This document shows positions 20,692-31,318 of a stretch of DNA of 64,000 bases, piece by piece. Each line of letters begins with the position of its first letter. Within the stretch, counting starts at the first letter, position 1. The notes under the pieces are model-generated. The model ran no database searches. It saw nothing but the letters and a program-made list of their open reading frames with translations, and was not told the origin of the DNA. Source of the stretch: Polytrichum commune (taxonomy: Eukaryota; Streptophyta; Polytrichopsida; Polytrichales; Polytrichaceae); contig OX485805.1 of the NCBI GenBank assembly GCA_950295325.1, positions 35,887,501 through 35,951,500 of the forward strand, given 5' to 3'. Both the position numbers and the translations under genes were made by a program.

Positions 20692-23600
20692 TCAAGCTCG
20701 GTACTCCTTACATCTACTTCCCGATGTACGGGTAGGAAAGAGCTCACCATTCAACGTTTCCAATTGAATTGAATTATTAGGAAAGACCTCATAGACAAGG
20801 TAAGGTCCTAACCATACCGCATTGAATTTCGCCGGAAATTCAAGCTTTCGTGCGTCTTGAATCATGACCATCATTCCCGGTGTTAGGGCCCTTCTCTTAT
20901 GTCGTTTGTCGAAAGTAATCTTTCTCCTTCTTTGGATTGCCTCAATATGTTGAGCCGCCATTCTCCTCCCTTCGTCAAGTGCTTCCAAATCGGTTAGTCG
21001 ATTTCGTAAGGATTGACTTTCGGTAAGTCTCGTACTCACGGCCACCCTAAGTGACTCGACTTCATATTCGATTGGTAGTGTCGCTTCAAGACCATAGACT
21101 AAGGAAAATGGTGTAGCACGCGTAGTTACCTTATAGGTTGTACGGTATGCCCAAAGTGCCGCCGTTAGTTTCGTATCCCAATCCCGCTTCGAGTCTATAA
21201 CCGTCTTGCGTAGTATACTCACCAAAATTCCGTTAACCCTTTCCGTTTGTCCATTGGTTTGTGGGTGGTAGGGAGTAGTCTTCCGGTGATCAATTTTAAA
21301 TTTCTCTGTCATCTCTCGAATCAAGTCATTCAAAAAGTGAGTACCCCTATCGCTTACTAGGATCTTCGGCACCCCGAACCGCGAAATTATGTTTTCGTAC
21401 ATAAATGTTGCCGCGTGTTCCGCCGTGTCGGTCTTCACCGCTTTGGCTTCCGCCCACTTGGTGAGGTACTCGGTTGCCACCACAATATATTTCATCCCTT
21501 TTGAAGATTGGGGATGGACCTCACCCACATAGTCGATGCCCCATTTTTCGAAAGGAATTAAGGGTAATGATACATGTAAAGGCATCTCCATTCTAAGGTC
21601 GTCTCGGGCATACCGTTGGCAAGCGTCGCATTTCCTTACATAGTCATGGGCGTCCTTAAATAGTGTAGGCCAAAAGTAGCCCGCTCTAAGTATTTTTTGC
21701 CCGGTGAGTTGACCCGAGAAGTGACCGCCGCAAGCGCTATCGTGGCAAGCGATTAAAATCGCTTCAACCTCCGTTTTTGACACGCATCGTCGTAAAATAC
21801 CATCGGACCCCCTTCTAAACAACCTATGGCCCACTACAACAAATTGCCTACTATTTACCCTCACCTTCCTTCTCTCTTCTTTTGTCCACTCTTTGGGCAA
21901 CTTGTGGGTTGTTAGAAATTCCACTATGCCCGCATACCACTCCGGTGTAGAAGTGACCACAAAGAGGCTATCATCTACTAACATATCATTTACCGGATTT
22001 TTTCCTATCTCCTCCGACAACCTAGACAAGTGGTCCGCTTGTAAATGCATACGACCCGGTTTATATTCCACCGTGTAGTCGAATTCTTCTAATAACAAAA
22101 CCCACCTAGCTAACCTACCACTTAACTCCGCCTTGTTAATTAGATACTTGATAGCCATGTGGTCAACAAAAAATACAACCGGGTTGCACATGAGGTAATG
22201 CCTAAACTTTTTAACGGAAAACACCATGGCTAGGCACTCCCTCTCCGTTGTAGAGTAGTTTCTTTCGGCGGGGGTCAATTGCTTACTCGCATAAGCTATA
22301 GGTTGATCCTTCTCTTTTTCTCCCGTTGCTTGACAAAGCGCACTCCCTATTGCCACATTACTAGCATCACAATAGACGTGAAAAGGTTTACCCCAATTGG
22401 GTGGTATCAACACCGGATAGGTGCTCAACCTATCCCGCAATTCCTCAAAGGCTTTTTGACAAGCATCCGTCCACTCGAATTTGACATCCTTTTTGAGCAA
22501 ATGGGTAATGGGCACCGCTATCTTTGAAAAATTAGGAATAAGTTCCCGGTACCATCCCACATGTCCTAACAACTTAGAGATCCCCTTGGAATTGGTTGGA
22601 GTTGCCAAGTCGCTTATGGCCGCAATCTTATCCGGATCGGGTTCTCTACCTTTCTCACTAACAACATAACCCAACAACACTCCCTTATTCACTCCCAAAA
22701 ATGTCTTATCCGGGTTCAATGCTAACCTCATCTTCCTACACCTAACCAATGCCTCCCTAACACAATGTAGGTGATCATCCACATTACTTTGTGTGCTAAA
22801 ATCGTCCACAAAGACGGTCATGGATTTGAACAACAAGTCGGTGAAGATATACATTACTAATCGTTGGAAAGTAGCCGGGGCATTACATAACCCAAATGGC
22901 ATCACTACCCACACAAAAGTACCCCAAGGTGTAGTAAAAGCCGTTTTATGGATATCTTGGAGGGCTATGGAAATTTGATTATAACCCGCATACCCATCCA
23001 TAAAGGTATATCGCGAATGACCTCCAACCTCCTCAAGCAACAAGGTGATAAAAGGTAAGGGGAAGTGATCCTTTTGTGTGCACGAATTCAATTTCCTATA
23101 GTCGACGCAAACCCTTAATTTCCCATTTTTTTTCTTTACTAAGACCATAGGAGAAACCCAATCCGTGATTTCCACCGGCTTGATAAACCCGGCCTTCAAT
23201 AACCTTTCCAATTCCGCTTTCACCAACAATTGCAATTGAGGATTCATCCTCCTCTCCTTTTGTCTAATTGGCCTCGCCCCCGGAATTAAAGGAATCCGGT
23301 GCTCTACCATTTCCCTAGGAATTCCCTTAAGCTCATCGTAGGACCATGCAAAAGTATCACTAAACTCATCCACCAAATTGCTATACTCCCTAACCTCTTT
23401 CTCCCCCAATTTGGAGCCCATCTTCATTTGTCGGGTTTTTCCATTCTTTAATTTCACATCCACGTACCGCCAATCCGCTTCCGACACATGTGCTTGTTCC
23501 TCTTTGTTCCGATACCAATCGGAAGGCACATTGGGGTAATCTTTCACATCTTGACCTACAACTATCCCCGTAGACGTGGTCTTGAAATGTAAAGGTTCCT

Positions 23601-26600
23601 CCAATTTCGATGACTCAATAATCACATCCTCCTCTTGAGTCCCATCTACATGAATTAAACTAACCTCACCCTCTTCCACGTCATCTACCCAAGGTGTTAA
23701 CCCACCGCTAATCCACTCTTCCTCGGTGAGCACCTCACATGGCTCCAACAATGAGCCCTCTCCTAAACTAACACTAGGAAATTCACTCCCTAAGCCTACT
23801 TGGTGAAATGTAACCATTACATCAACCTCGGACTCGGGGTACTCCCTTAGCCATTGGGCATAATCCCCATTATCCCCATAATTGTAAAAATTAGGACCTA
23901 GACTTCCCGAGCCCGAATCTATAACAACCCTTTGACCTTCGGGATGGACGACTCCCACCAATGCCTTGCCAATCTCATTCTCGTTTAAGTCATCAATTTC
24001 CTTCTCCAATGGCAAATACATCTCCTTCTTCATCCATCCTTCTAATGAACCAATGGACACTATGACCCTATTACCCTCCGGACCATAAGTGATGGATGGT
24101 TTAGGTCCACCCCAATTGACCATAGCATTCGCCATCCGCAACCAAGGCCTACCTAGCAAAATGGGGAAGGTGTCCTTGTTGGAGTGCATTTTAATGACAT
24201 GGAAGGTGACCAAGTACTCCTCACCTCCCGTAGTCATTCTACAATCCTTGATCATCCCCAAAGGCGTAGTCGAACTTTGATTTGCCATATTTATGACCAA
24301 AGGTGAAGGCCCCGTGAGTCCAAGTCCCAATTTTTTCATAGTATCCTCCGGTAGTATATTTAGACTACTCCCTCCGTCGACTAGCACATTAGGAACCACC
24401 TTATCTACTATAACAACTTCTATTTCTATAGCTTTCACGTGTCTTCCACCTTGTGATTGGATCCTAGCGGCTATTTTAGCTTTCACCTTCCTCATCCTCT
24501 TGTGTACCGGCATTCCCTCCTTTAATGTTTTCCTTGCCGTGGGTGAAATTTCCAATAGTTGGCCGAAAGTAATATCCGCCTTGAGTGTACTAAGGTCCGC
24601 CCACAAGTCGTACCCGGTAGATCTTTCCACCTTAGAATTACCCACTACGTCGAATTCGTCTACGGGAACCCCCGGTCCTTCCCATTCACCCACATCGCTA
24701 TTATCCAAGTCATGTACCGCATTAGTCCTCTCCCTATCTTGTAAAATTATATTTTCCCTCTCCACATCCTTAGTAGCTCTTCTAGCTACCCTATCCAACT
24801 CGGAGAGATTAATCTCTTCATCCGAAGAGTAATTTCCTTGCTCTCCTATTCCTACCTCCAACGGGGCATCCCCTCTCCTAGCCCTAGTAGTTACCGCTAG
24901 TGCAGGTGCTTCTTCAACCACACCCTTACCCTTCACTAACTCATATGTAATAGCATTGGTGTGAGGAGGCCATTGACTTTGCTCCTCTCCAATTCTCGTT
25001 GGGAGAGGAAGCATGTCATCACATGTGGCCTCCAACACTCCATCCATGAACCTAACATCTTGGGAGTTAGATGGTCCCGGATCCGTTGGAGGCGCTTGTC
25101 TCCCGTTACTACCATTAGGTGGAACTCCTTGTCTATTTTGTATTGGAATGTAACCGGTTGTAGTTTGCAAGCCCGCCGGTGGATGAAAAGTTTGCCTAGC
25201 ATTACTATGGTCATAGTATAAGTTAGGTGGCCTAAGTTCATTGGCCGGTACTCCTTGTGGCCTAGCACCTCGCATATTATCCCTTGCTTGTTGTTGTGGA
25301 TTAGCCACCGGGTAAGGGACATTAATTATTTTGTCCGGTTGGCGACACGTATCCGAGGGATGACTTCCTCCACAATTGCTACAATTAAACTCTTGACCTT
25401 CGGACCAACATTGTCCTTGAGCGTGCCACCTTCCACAAAAGGGATGAAATTCCTTCTTCTCTAAATTTTGGCCACCTTGCCCTCTAGGTTGTGGTCCTCT
25501 ATTGCTTCCATTTCCATAGTGAGGTGGCGCTTGACCTCGTTGATTTTGTTGAGGTGGGTTACCGTTTCCTCTTTGGTCACGGTTTTGTCCACTTCTACAA
25601 AATTGACGCGTGTGGCCCGGTTGGCCACATTGGACACACCATAATCCGGAAGAATGCCTACCCGACTCAACCGGGGGTGGAGGCCCCGGTTGTTGACTCC
25701 GGATCATTAATGACATTTGATCCGTGAGGCTTTGCATTTGTTTTATCATAGCCTCTTGGAATCCTAGTTGGCTAGCACCTAGTCTTCTCTCAACCTCCTC
25801 CAAGTGTGGATCCGTTCTAGGGGCCGGTAGTGCCAAAAGAGGTGCCGGTTCCCTAACCGCTAAAGGTCGGGGACCGGTGTCCACAATGGCATATGGAATT
25901 TGGTTCTCATACTTAGCGGGTTCTACCGCTACCACCCTAGGGCGTATGGGGATGAATTGTGGGATCAATTCATCCTCCCTTCTCCATAGCCTTTCGTGAT
26001 CTTTATCCAAGTTTTCAATATCTCTAGCCGCACGCTTGGCATCCGCCAAGGTCAAGGGATTCCTTTCTAGAACACCCCTAATAGTTCCGGACTTAAAAAA
26101 CCCTTGAATGAAAAATTGCTTTAGCGTGTCGTCGTTGAGCAAGGTACCCACAAATCTAGTGCACACTAAATCAAACCTCCTAATGTAAGCCGAAATTTCT
26201 TCCTCCCTTCCTTGCTTCAATGACGACAATGCCCTTAATGCGGTACTTTGACCCACTTCCGGCCTAAATTCGTTAAGAAACTCCCTTTGTAATTGTTCCC
26301 ATCCCCTAAAATGTCCCTCGGCATGATCCCGATACCATTCATAGGCTTCCCCCTCTAGAGTGGTAGGAAACCACACTAACCAATAACCCGGGTCGGTTAT
26401 GAGGAAGCTAGCCAACCGTTCGATATACCGTTCCATGTGCCGAGAGGGGTCCTCATCCTTGGTCCCATAAAATTTAGGGAGATGAGATGGCATATCCATC
26501 GCCGCTAAATTTTGTGGAACCACAATTGGTAGGCCTCTTGGCCTAACCAATGGGTCTATTGGAGGTATAGGAGGTATGGGCGGAATTGGGGGTATGGGTG

Positions 26601-26931
26601 GTGGATCCATCCCCCGTTCCTCGGCCATGGTGACCGGTGAACTATTCAACAATCCCCTATCAACTTCTACCGGGAATTCTTCTCTAAGTGTGTAATTTTC
26701 CGAAGAAGTTTCACCACTCAATTTGGAGGGAGTGATCTCCTCTTCAAGTTGAGCTCCAAGTTCTAAGGTGTCTAGAATTGACCTAGTCCTAGGTTCGACG
26801 TTCAAACAACTCTCTATTCTAACATTATCTTGTTCTAATCTATCACTGATTTTAGAGGACCGCCTCTTTCGAGTAGATTTCTCTAGTCCTACTATCAAAC
26901 TTGGTTTTTGTGAGCGAGTCCTACCTTGCAT
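20692..26931 (-). CDS. gag-pol: Gag-Pol polyprotein, Ty3/gypsy OTA clade (copy 2)
   Basis: The 2,079-residue frame has the same domain order as copy 1: Gag core, CCHC knuckle, protease (DGGSS), reverse transcriptase (FVDD), RNase H, and integrase with HHCC and DDE motifs. The only residue difference I found is Glu here against Asp in copy 1 within NYTLR(D/E)EFPVEV near the N-terminus (base near 26681). No stop or frameshift is present. The near identity implies that both copies come from one recent source element. Copies inserted in host genes at two places 7 kb apart argue that the family is, or very recently was, mobile. Confidence 0.95.
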   Translation of the reverse strand: MQGRTRSQKPSLIVGLEKSTRKRRSSKISDRLEQDNVRIESCLNVEPRTRSILDTLELGAQLEEEITPSKLSGETSSENYTLREEFPVEVDRGLLNSSPVTMAEERGMDPPPIPPIPPIPPIPPIDPLVRPRGLPIVVPQNLAAMDMPSHLPKFYGTKDEDPSRHMERYIERLASFLITDPGYWLVWFPTTLEGEAYEWYRDHAEGHFRGWEQLQREFLNEFRPEVGQSTALRALSSLKQGREEEISAYIRRFDLVCTRFVGTLLNDDTLKQFFIQGFFKSGTIRGVLERNPLTLADAKRAARDIENLDKDHERLWRREDELIPQFIPIRPRVVAVEPAKYENQIPYAIVDTGPRPLAVREPAPLLALPAPRTDPHLEEVERRLGASQLGFQEAMIKQMQSLTDQMSLMIRSQQPGPPPPVESGRHSSGLWCVQCGQPGHTRQFCRSGQNRDQRGNGNPPQQNQRGQAPPHYGNGSNRGPQPRGQGGQNLEKKEFHPFCGRWHAQGQCWSEGQEFNCSNCGGSHPSDTCRQPDKIINVPYPVANPQQQARDNMRGARPQGVPANELRPPNLYYDHSNARQTFHPPAGLQTTTGYIPIQNRQGVPPNGSNGRQAPPTDPGPSNSQDVRFMDGVLEATCDDMLPLPTRIGEEQSQWPPHTNAITYELVKGKGVVEEAPALAVTTRARRGDAPLEVGIGEQGNYSSDEEINLSELDRVARRATKDVERENIILQDRERTNAVHDLDNSDVGEWEGPGVPVDEFDVVGNSKVERSTGYDLWADLSTLKADITFGQLLEISPTARKTLKEGMPVHKRMRKVKAKIAARIQSQGGRHVKAIEIEVVIVDKVVPNVLVDGGSSLNILPEDTMKKLGLGLTGPSPLVINMANQSSTTPLGMIKDCRMTTGGEEYLVTFHVIKMHSNKDTFPILLGRPWLRMANAMVNWGGPKPSITYGPEGNRVIVSIGSLEGWMKKEMYLPLEKEIDDLNENEIGKALVGVVHPEGQRVVIDSGSGSLGPNFYNYGDNGDYAQWLREYPESEVDVMVTFHQVGLGSEFPSVSLGEGSLLEPCEVLTEEEWISGGLTPWVDDVEEGEVSLIHVDGTQEEDVIIESSKLEEPLHFKTTSTGIVVGQDVKDYPNVPSDWYRNKEEQAHVSEADWRYVDVKLKNGKTRQMKMGSKLGEKEVREYSNLVDEFSDTFAWSYDELKGIPREMVEHRIPLIPGARPIRQKERRMNPQLQLLVKAELERLLKAGFIKPVEITDWVSPMVLVKKKNGKLRVCVDYRKLNSCTQKDHFPLPFITLLLEEVGGHSRYTFMDGYAGYNQISIALQDIHKTAFTTPWGTFVWVVMPFGLCNAPATFQRLVMYIFTDLLFKSMTVFVDDFSTQSNVDDHLHCVREALVRCRKMRLALNPDKTFLGVNKGVLLGYVVSEKGREPDPDKIAAISDLATPTNSKGISKLLGHVGWYRELIPNFSKIAVPITHLLKKDVKFEWTDACQKAFEELRDRLSTYPVLIPPNWGKPFHVYCDASNVAIGSALCQATGEKEKDQPIAYASKQLTPAERNYSTTERECLAMVFSVKKFRHYLMCNPVVFFVDHMAIKYLINKAELSGRLARWVLLLEEFDYTVEYKPGRMHLQADHLSRLSEEIGKNPVNDMLVDDSLFVVTSTPEWYAGIVEFLTTHKLPKEWTKEERRKVRVNSRQFVVVGHRLFRRGSDGILRRCVSKTEVEAILIACHDSACGGHFSGQLTGQKILRAGYFWPTLFKDAHDYVRKCDACQRYARDDLRMEMPLHVSLPLIPFEKWGIDYVGEVHPQSSKGMKYIVVATEYLTKWAEAKAVKTDTAEHAATFMYENIISRFGVPKILVSDRGTHFLNDLIREMTEKFKIDHRKTTPYHPQTNGQTERVNGILVSILRKTVIDSKRDWDTKLTAALWAYRTTYKVTTRATPFSLVYGLEATLPIEYEVESLRVAVSTRLTESQSLRNRLTDLEALDEGRRMAAQHIEAIQRRRKITFDKRHKRRALTPGMMVMIQDARKLEFPAKFNAVWLGPYLVYEVFPNNSIQLETLNGELFPTRTSGSRCKEYRA

Positions 26932-27816
26932 TCCATAAGAATCGATCGACCCTCACTTGACCACACATAATCCTAGCAATTCCCCTCTTAATATTTTCAC
27001 TTGTCTTGGTGTGGTTATAATTTTTTTAGGAGGTGAGGAAAAGAACCTGCAAGCCCACTTAGGTGAAAGAATCCCAATAGGGGATAGGCATGTTCATGTT
27101 AATTTTTTGGTTAAGTCGGAGCATCACCTCCGCACCTTCCCGCAAATTAACACTCACCACAATACCGATTGTGAGGGGGTGACCTTCCGAGTAGATTATG
27201 TTAAAAGTCGAGGCTTCACCCTTCAACTTCTCACACCATCCACAATTCGGGAATTACCCTCTACAACGGATAACAACAATCACGAGTACAAAAGGCATTC
27301 CTTAATTAGTTAATGAGTTCACTTTGAAGAAATAAACATACCTTGAGCAATCGCATCCCCCTGTGAGTTAGCACTCCCCTCAATCGTGACTCAATGTAAC
27401 AACACCATAAACTTTGTGAAATATTAATTTAATCTAGAGCATGAAATGACAACTCCCAAAACTTTGAGACTCACCCCGAGGTGAGTGTCAAAGTTCAATG
27501 TCCTAAGGTGAATTTACCCTCTAATGTTTTAATGAGCTACTCGGTTATAGGTTCCTTTTAAGTTCTTAGCAAATCCCCAAAAAGGTTGAGGGCGTACCTT
27601 CGCCGCGCTCCTTCCTCAAAAATGAATTTGCGTAATTGACAATGCAATTCATTCGAAGGAATAGTTGAAATACAATGAATTCAAATGTAACCCAAAGAGA
27701 GAATACTTACCGAGTTTCGGGTGCTCCTTACCTTCTCTCAAGTTTGTGTCTCCAATTTTTTCTAGTTGCCTCCAAGTCTCCTAGTCGCCTCCAAGTCTTG
27801 TAACTACCTTCCGCTT

Positions 27817-27836
27817 CGCTCCCGGCGGACGCACCA
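27817..27836 (-). other. Primer binding site, tRNA-Gly-like (copy 2)
   Basis: Same minus-strand TGGTGCGTCCGCCGGGAGCG, four bases from the 5' LTR. The 5' leader occupies 26932-27816. Confidence 0.65.
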
Positions 27837-27840
27837 ATTA

Positions 27841-29620
27841 TGTGAGGCCAAACCCCCCACCCTTAAGCGTCCGTAGTCCGAGTAGTGGGTTTGGGCTCAC
27901 ATTCCTCCGCGGTATTGGATTTGGACTTGGATGAGTCCATAGTGCAAGGTTCACCCTTCAAGTGGTCTTGGATTTAACTAGCTCCTTCATAAACCCAGCT
28001 CCTTCATAAACCCAGCTTCTTAGCTTCTAACTAAACAAACCCAGCTCCTTCATAAACCCAGCTCCTTCATGAACCCAGCTCCTTAGCTTCTAACTAAACA
28101 AACTCAGGTCCTTCATAAACCCAGCTCTTTACTTTCTAACTAAACAAACCCAGCTCCTTCATAAACCCAGCTCCTTCATGAATCCAGCTCCTTAGCTTCT
28201 AACTAAACAAACCCAGGTCCTTCATAAACCCAGCTCTTTACTTTCTAACTAAACAAACCCAGCTCCTTCATAAACCCAGCTCCTTCATGAACCCAGCTCC
28301 TTAGCTTCTAACTAAACAAACCCAGGTCCTTCATAAACCCAGCTCTTTACTTTCTAACTAAACAAACCCAGCTCCTTCATAAACCCAGCTCCTTCATGAA
28401 CCCACAACTTTGTAGTTGTAATCCCCAACTACCTCACTAATTATTCAAGCCCTTAACTAATCTTCCTACCTAATTTCCCTAATTCTACTAACAACCCCTT
28501 TCTAATCACACAATTCTTCTCTAATCCTAAAATCCTAAAATCCTAGAGAGGAGAGGGGGAGAGAGAATTTCCTAACTTCACTAAGACTAACTAATCCACA
28601 CAAGTATATTTTTGCACTCATCACAACATCAAGTGCTCAACTCTTAAACATGGAACTTGCAACCACGTGTATTCAAAACATGAACTTTAAGTACCACAAA
28701 TTGGAATCATGAATTAACTTTAAAATCCTTCACGACAACACTAATTCTACCAAGAGGTCAAGCCCTCTTCAAGGCTAACAAGCCTTGGCTCTCAAACTAA
28801 AAACTAAGCACACACATGTGCTCCAATATGGCTTCCCACACCCACACTTATAACTCGTGGGGTGCCTTGGAGCACAAAGGAAAGAGAGGATGAGTAAGGG
28901 AAGAATGAGGGATTATATAGTAAGCTTGAGGGGGTGAGCACCCTCAAGGCTCACGATAAGCCCTTGAGATTTCCTCCTACTTAGTAGGCGCCAATCCTAT
29001 CTTCTAAGCCTTCCTCCCTCAAATGATCAACAAGGATCCTAATTCGAACATTTAACTAGCCTTGGCTTTCTACCTACCACACTTTACCAAACTTGGGATG
29101 CTTCAACCCAAACTTAGCCTCCTTCGCTTTCCGCCGCCATAACTTTCTCCCCTTACTTTCCCAAATCGTCGCTCACCACTTAATTCAAACCACGATGCTT
29201 AACTCGTGATTTGATTGGTGCTTTGAGAATTTGCTTATCCTCCACCTTGCATTCTTCCTTGGGCCTTCCCCATTAAGTGGCCATGATGAGGTGGTCCACT
29301 TGTGCGCTCCATGTGATCCTCCATTCATCCCAATTCGAATGCACTTGCCTCTTGAGTCACTTTGGTTGTCTCCATCCATTTGTACTAGCCTACTCACTAA
29401 CTACTCAATCCAAGTTCTCCTTACCTATCATCATTCACTCAAATCCTTCCGAAGGTAAAAACACAATAACAACTCACATCCTAGCCTCTTACAACATGGT
29501 ACTTCTAAGACTAACATTTCACTCTTTTTATATTTTTGTGAAGTAACATGCTACTTCAAAGTGCATCAACTAACGTTTCAAGGGTCTAAGACTAAATGTG
29601 GGCACCCTTTTGGGCTCACA
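27841..29620 (-). repeat. LTR of copy 2 (5' LTR in transcript sense)
   Basis: 1,780 bp; near-identical to 18851-20630 and 10230-12009. Confidence 0.95.
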
Positions 29621-29625
29621 GATTC
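29621..29625. repeat. Target-site duplication GATTC, right copy
   Basis: GATTC follows the CTCACA end of the right LTR and matches 18846-18850. Confidence 0.95.
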
Positions 29626-29646
29626 TCATCCCCAACTACCCGTTGA

Positions 29647-29674
29647 TAGTTTACGGACGCGCGTCCGTAAACTA
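29647..29674. repeat. 28-bp perfect palindrome
   Basis: Half-site TAGTTTACGGACGC plus its reverse complement, 22 bases after the target duplication. It continues the palindrome cluster that the retrotransposon split. Confidence 0.95.
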
Positions 29675-29754
29675 CATGTGAAATTTCGTATTGACATATG
29701 CAAAATCTTTTCGGATAGTTCGTTCTGACATTATAATTCAAAACAACATGTGGA

Positions 29755-29782
29755 AAGTTTACGGAAACGCGTCCGTAAACTT
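29755..29782. repeat. 28-bp palindrome with one core change
   Basis: AAGTTTACGGAAAC followed by GCGTCCGTAAACTT; the arms are intact and the core has a C-to-A-type change. It lies 43 bases before the coding start. Confidence 0.9.
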
Positions 29783-29824
29783 GACATTGATCATGATGCT
29801 AAGCATTGTTTTTTGCATTTGCAG

Positions 29825-31113
29825 ATGGCATCTACAAAAAGACCTGCAATTGACCAGGCATTTGAGTTTCTTCCGCCTCCACTTCCACCCGCCATCAAAG
29901 ATATAAGCCACAACGATCACTACAAGCCAGTCGAAGACACAGTAGACAACTGGACAGTTTACGTAGAGAAACTTGAGAATGACACATTCGTACTTAGATT
30001 TGGGTATCAAATGAATACCAAAGATATAGATGTAGATAAATGGGTTAGAGTTAAAAATTGGTCAGTAGAGTGTGCAGTGGCCAAGGTGACTATGTCGTCA
30101 CAGATCTTGAAAAACAAGATGACAGAGTCACAATTCTTCTTCATGAGCACAGACATCCATTCCACATGGCTGAATGCGAAAATGGCAGCCCGGATGCGGG
30201 TTGCTTCAATCTTGCAACTGAATTCCAAGACTATGCATGCAATGCACCTTGGACGGGTAAGCGGCTTGGAAGACTCCTCAACAATGTCACGAGAGTGAAT
30301 GGGGCAGTCCTGGAGTCCAGAAAGGGGAAAAGGAAGAAGAAAGTCGTTTCTGAACGACAACCGCGTGTTCCACAGACAGTCCCGGAAGGATCAAGACCGT
30401 CCCAAAGTGGAGCATCGAGAGGGAGCAGACCATCCAGTAAACGCTCCCATTCACAGATGGAGTCATCTGGACTTACCGAAGGTCCAGATGTCAGCTCCAC
30501 CCTTACTGTCGCACCACTTCTGAAGAAAGGAGAACGCCCGAACTCTGATCTATCAACAAAAATTCAACAAGAGTTCGACGAAAAAACGAAAGCCTGCTGG
30601 CCAATGGGCAGGTATTTCACATTTGACGTGGATGTTTATAAATGCCACCAGGGCACCGAGAGTATGAATACTCGGGTGCAAGAAGAGAGCGGGGTCTAGT
30701 GGCAGATGAACAACATCATGAACAACCCGAAAGCTGACCGGCAGACCATATGTGTGACCCCAAAGGATCCAATCGTGGAGGTCACACCAGAACATTGGCC
30801 AATTATTAAGCAAGGGGAATTCTACATCGTGGACGGCCAGCATAGCATGGAAGCGGCAAAAGCTCTCCTCGCAGACGATAATTGGAAGAGCCCTCTGAAA
30901 CCCACAATCCGATATTGGAAGGCATTTCTCGTGCATTCAGAGGACTCCAATCAGCTCATCGCCATATCTGCCTTCCTCAACCAGACAAATAAAATCAAAG
31001 CGTTTGAGGCGTCATGGGCAGCCAACATCGTGGCTGGTAGGACCTTGTGGGAGGAGCACGGCTGTCCACCAAAAGAGAGGGACAACGCAGTCGTCAAGAA
31101 TCCCAAATGGCAG
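29825..31113 (+). CDS. Exon 1 of the ParB/methyltransferase-like gene
   Basis: It starts ATGGCATCTACAAAAAGACC, with protein MASTKRPAIDQAFEFLPPPL. The first ~77 codons are in one frame. From about 30055 the sensible frame is shifted (GQGDYVVTDLEKQDDRVTIL), which a single lost A in the run at 30053-30057 would explain. A Ser/Arg/Pro-rich linker follows, then an in-frame TAG at 30697, then TPEHWPIIKQGEFYIVDGQH, the ParB/DGQHR-like segment, and an Asn/Lys-rich helical part ending KNPKWQ before the donor at 31114. The exon is 1,289 bases; one restored base would make it a whole number of codons and match the phase-0 join to exon 2. Confidence 0.6.
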
Positions 31114-31128
31114 GTAATATTCCCAAAT

Positions 31129-31256
31129 GAATTTACGGACGCGCGTCCGTAAATTCTCCTTCACTCTTTCTGTGCTCCAAGTTTACGGACGCGCGTCCGT
31201 AAACTTTCCCTTTATTCTTTGTGTGCTCCAAGTTTACGGACGCGCGTCCGTAAACT
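31129..31256. repeat. Three palindromes in intron 31114-31318
   Basis: Palindromes lie at 31129-31156 (half-site GAATTTACGGACGC), 31179-31206 (AAGTTTACGGACGC) and 31231-31256 (AGTTTACGGACGC), about 50 bases apart, with similar spacers ending TGTGCTCCA. They make up most of this 205-bp intron. Confidence 0.95.
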
Positions 31257-31318
31257 AGACGGTTCTCATTCCATTTTTTGATCTCATTTCAACAACTCAT
31301 TTGTTTCTCTACTTGCAG

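Larger units (their letters stand above)
18851..29620 (-). mobile_element. Complete Ty3/gypsy LTR retrotransposon, copy 2 (10,770 bp)
   Basis: This is the same family and orientation as copy 1, with two 1,780-bp LTRs (18851-20630 and 27841-29620), the 909-bp interval between 5' LTR and gag, and an intact polyprotein. A 5-bp GATTC duplication flanks it. Its LTRs differ at one base I could see (near 28735, cacgacaac against cacgtcaac), so it is very young. It lies inside the probable UTR intron of the ParB/methyltransferase-like gene, about 40 bases after the palindrome array. Confidence 0.96.
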
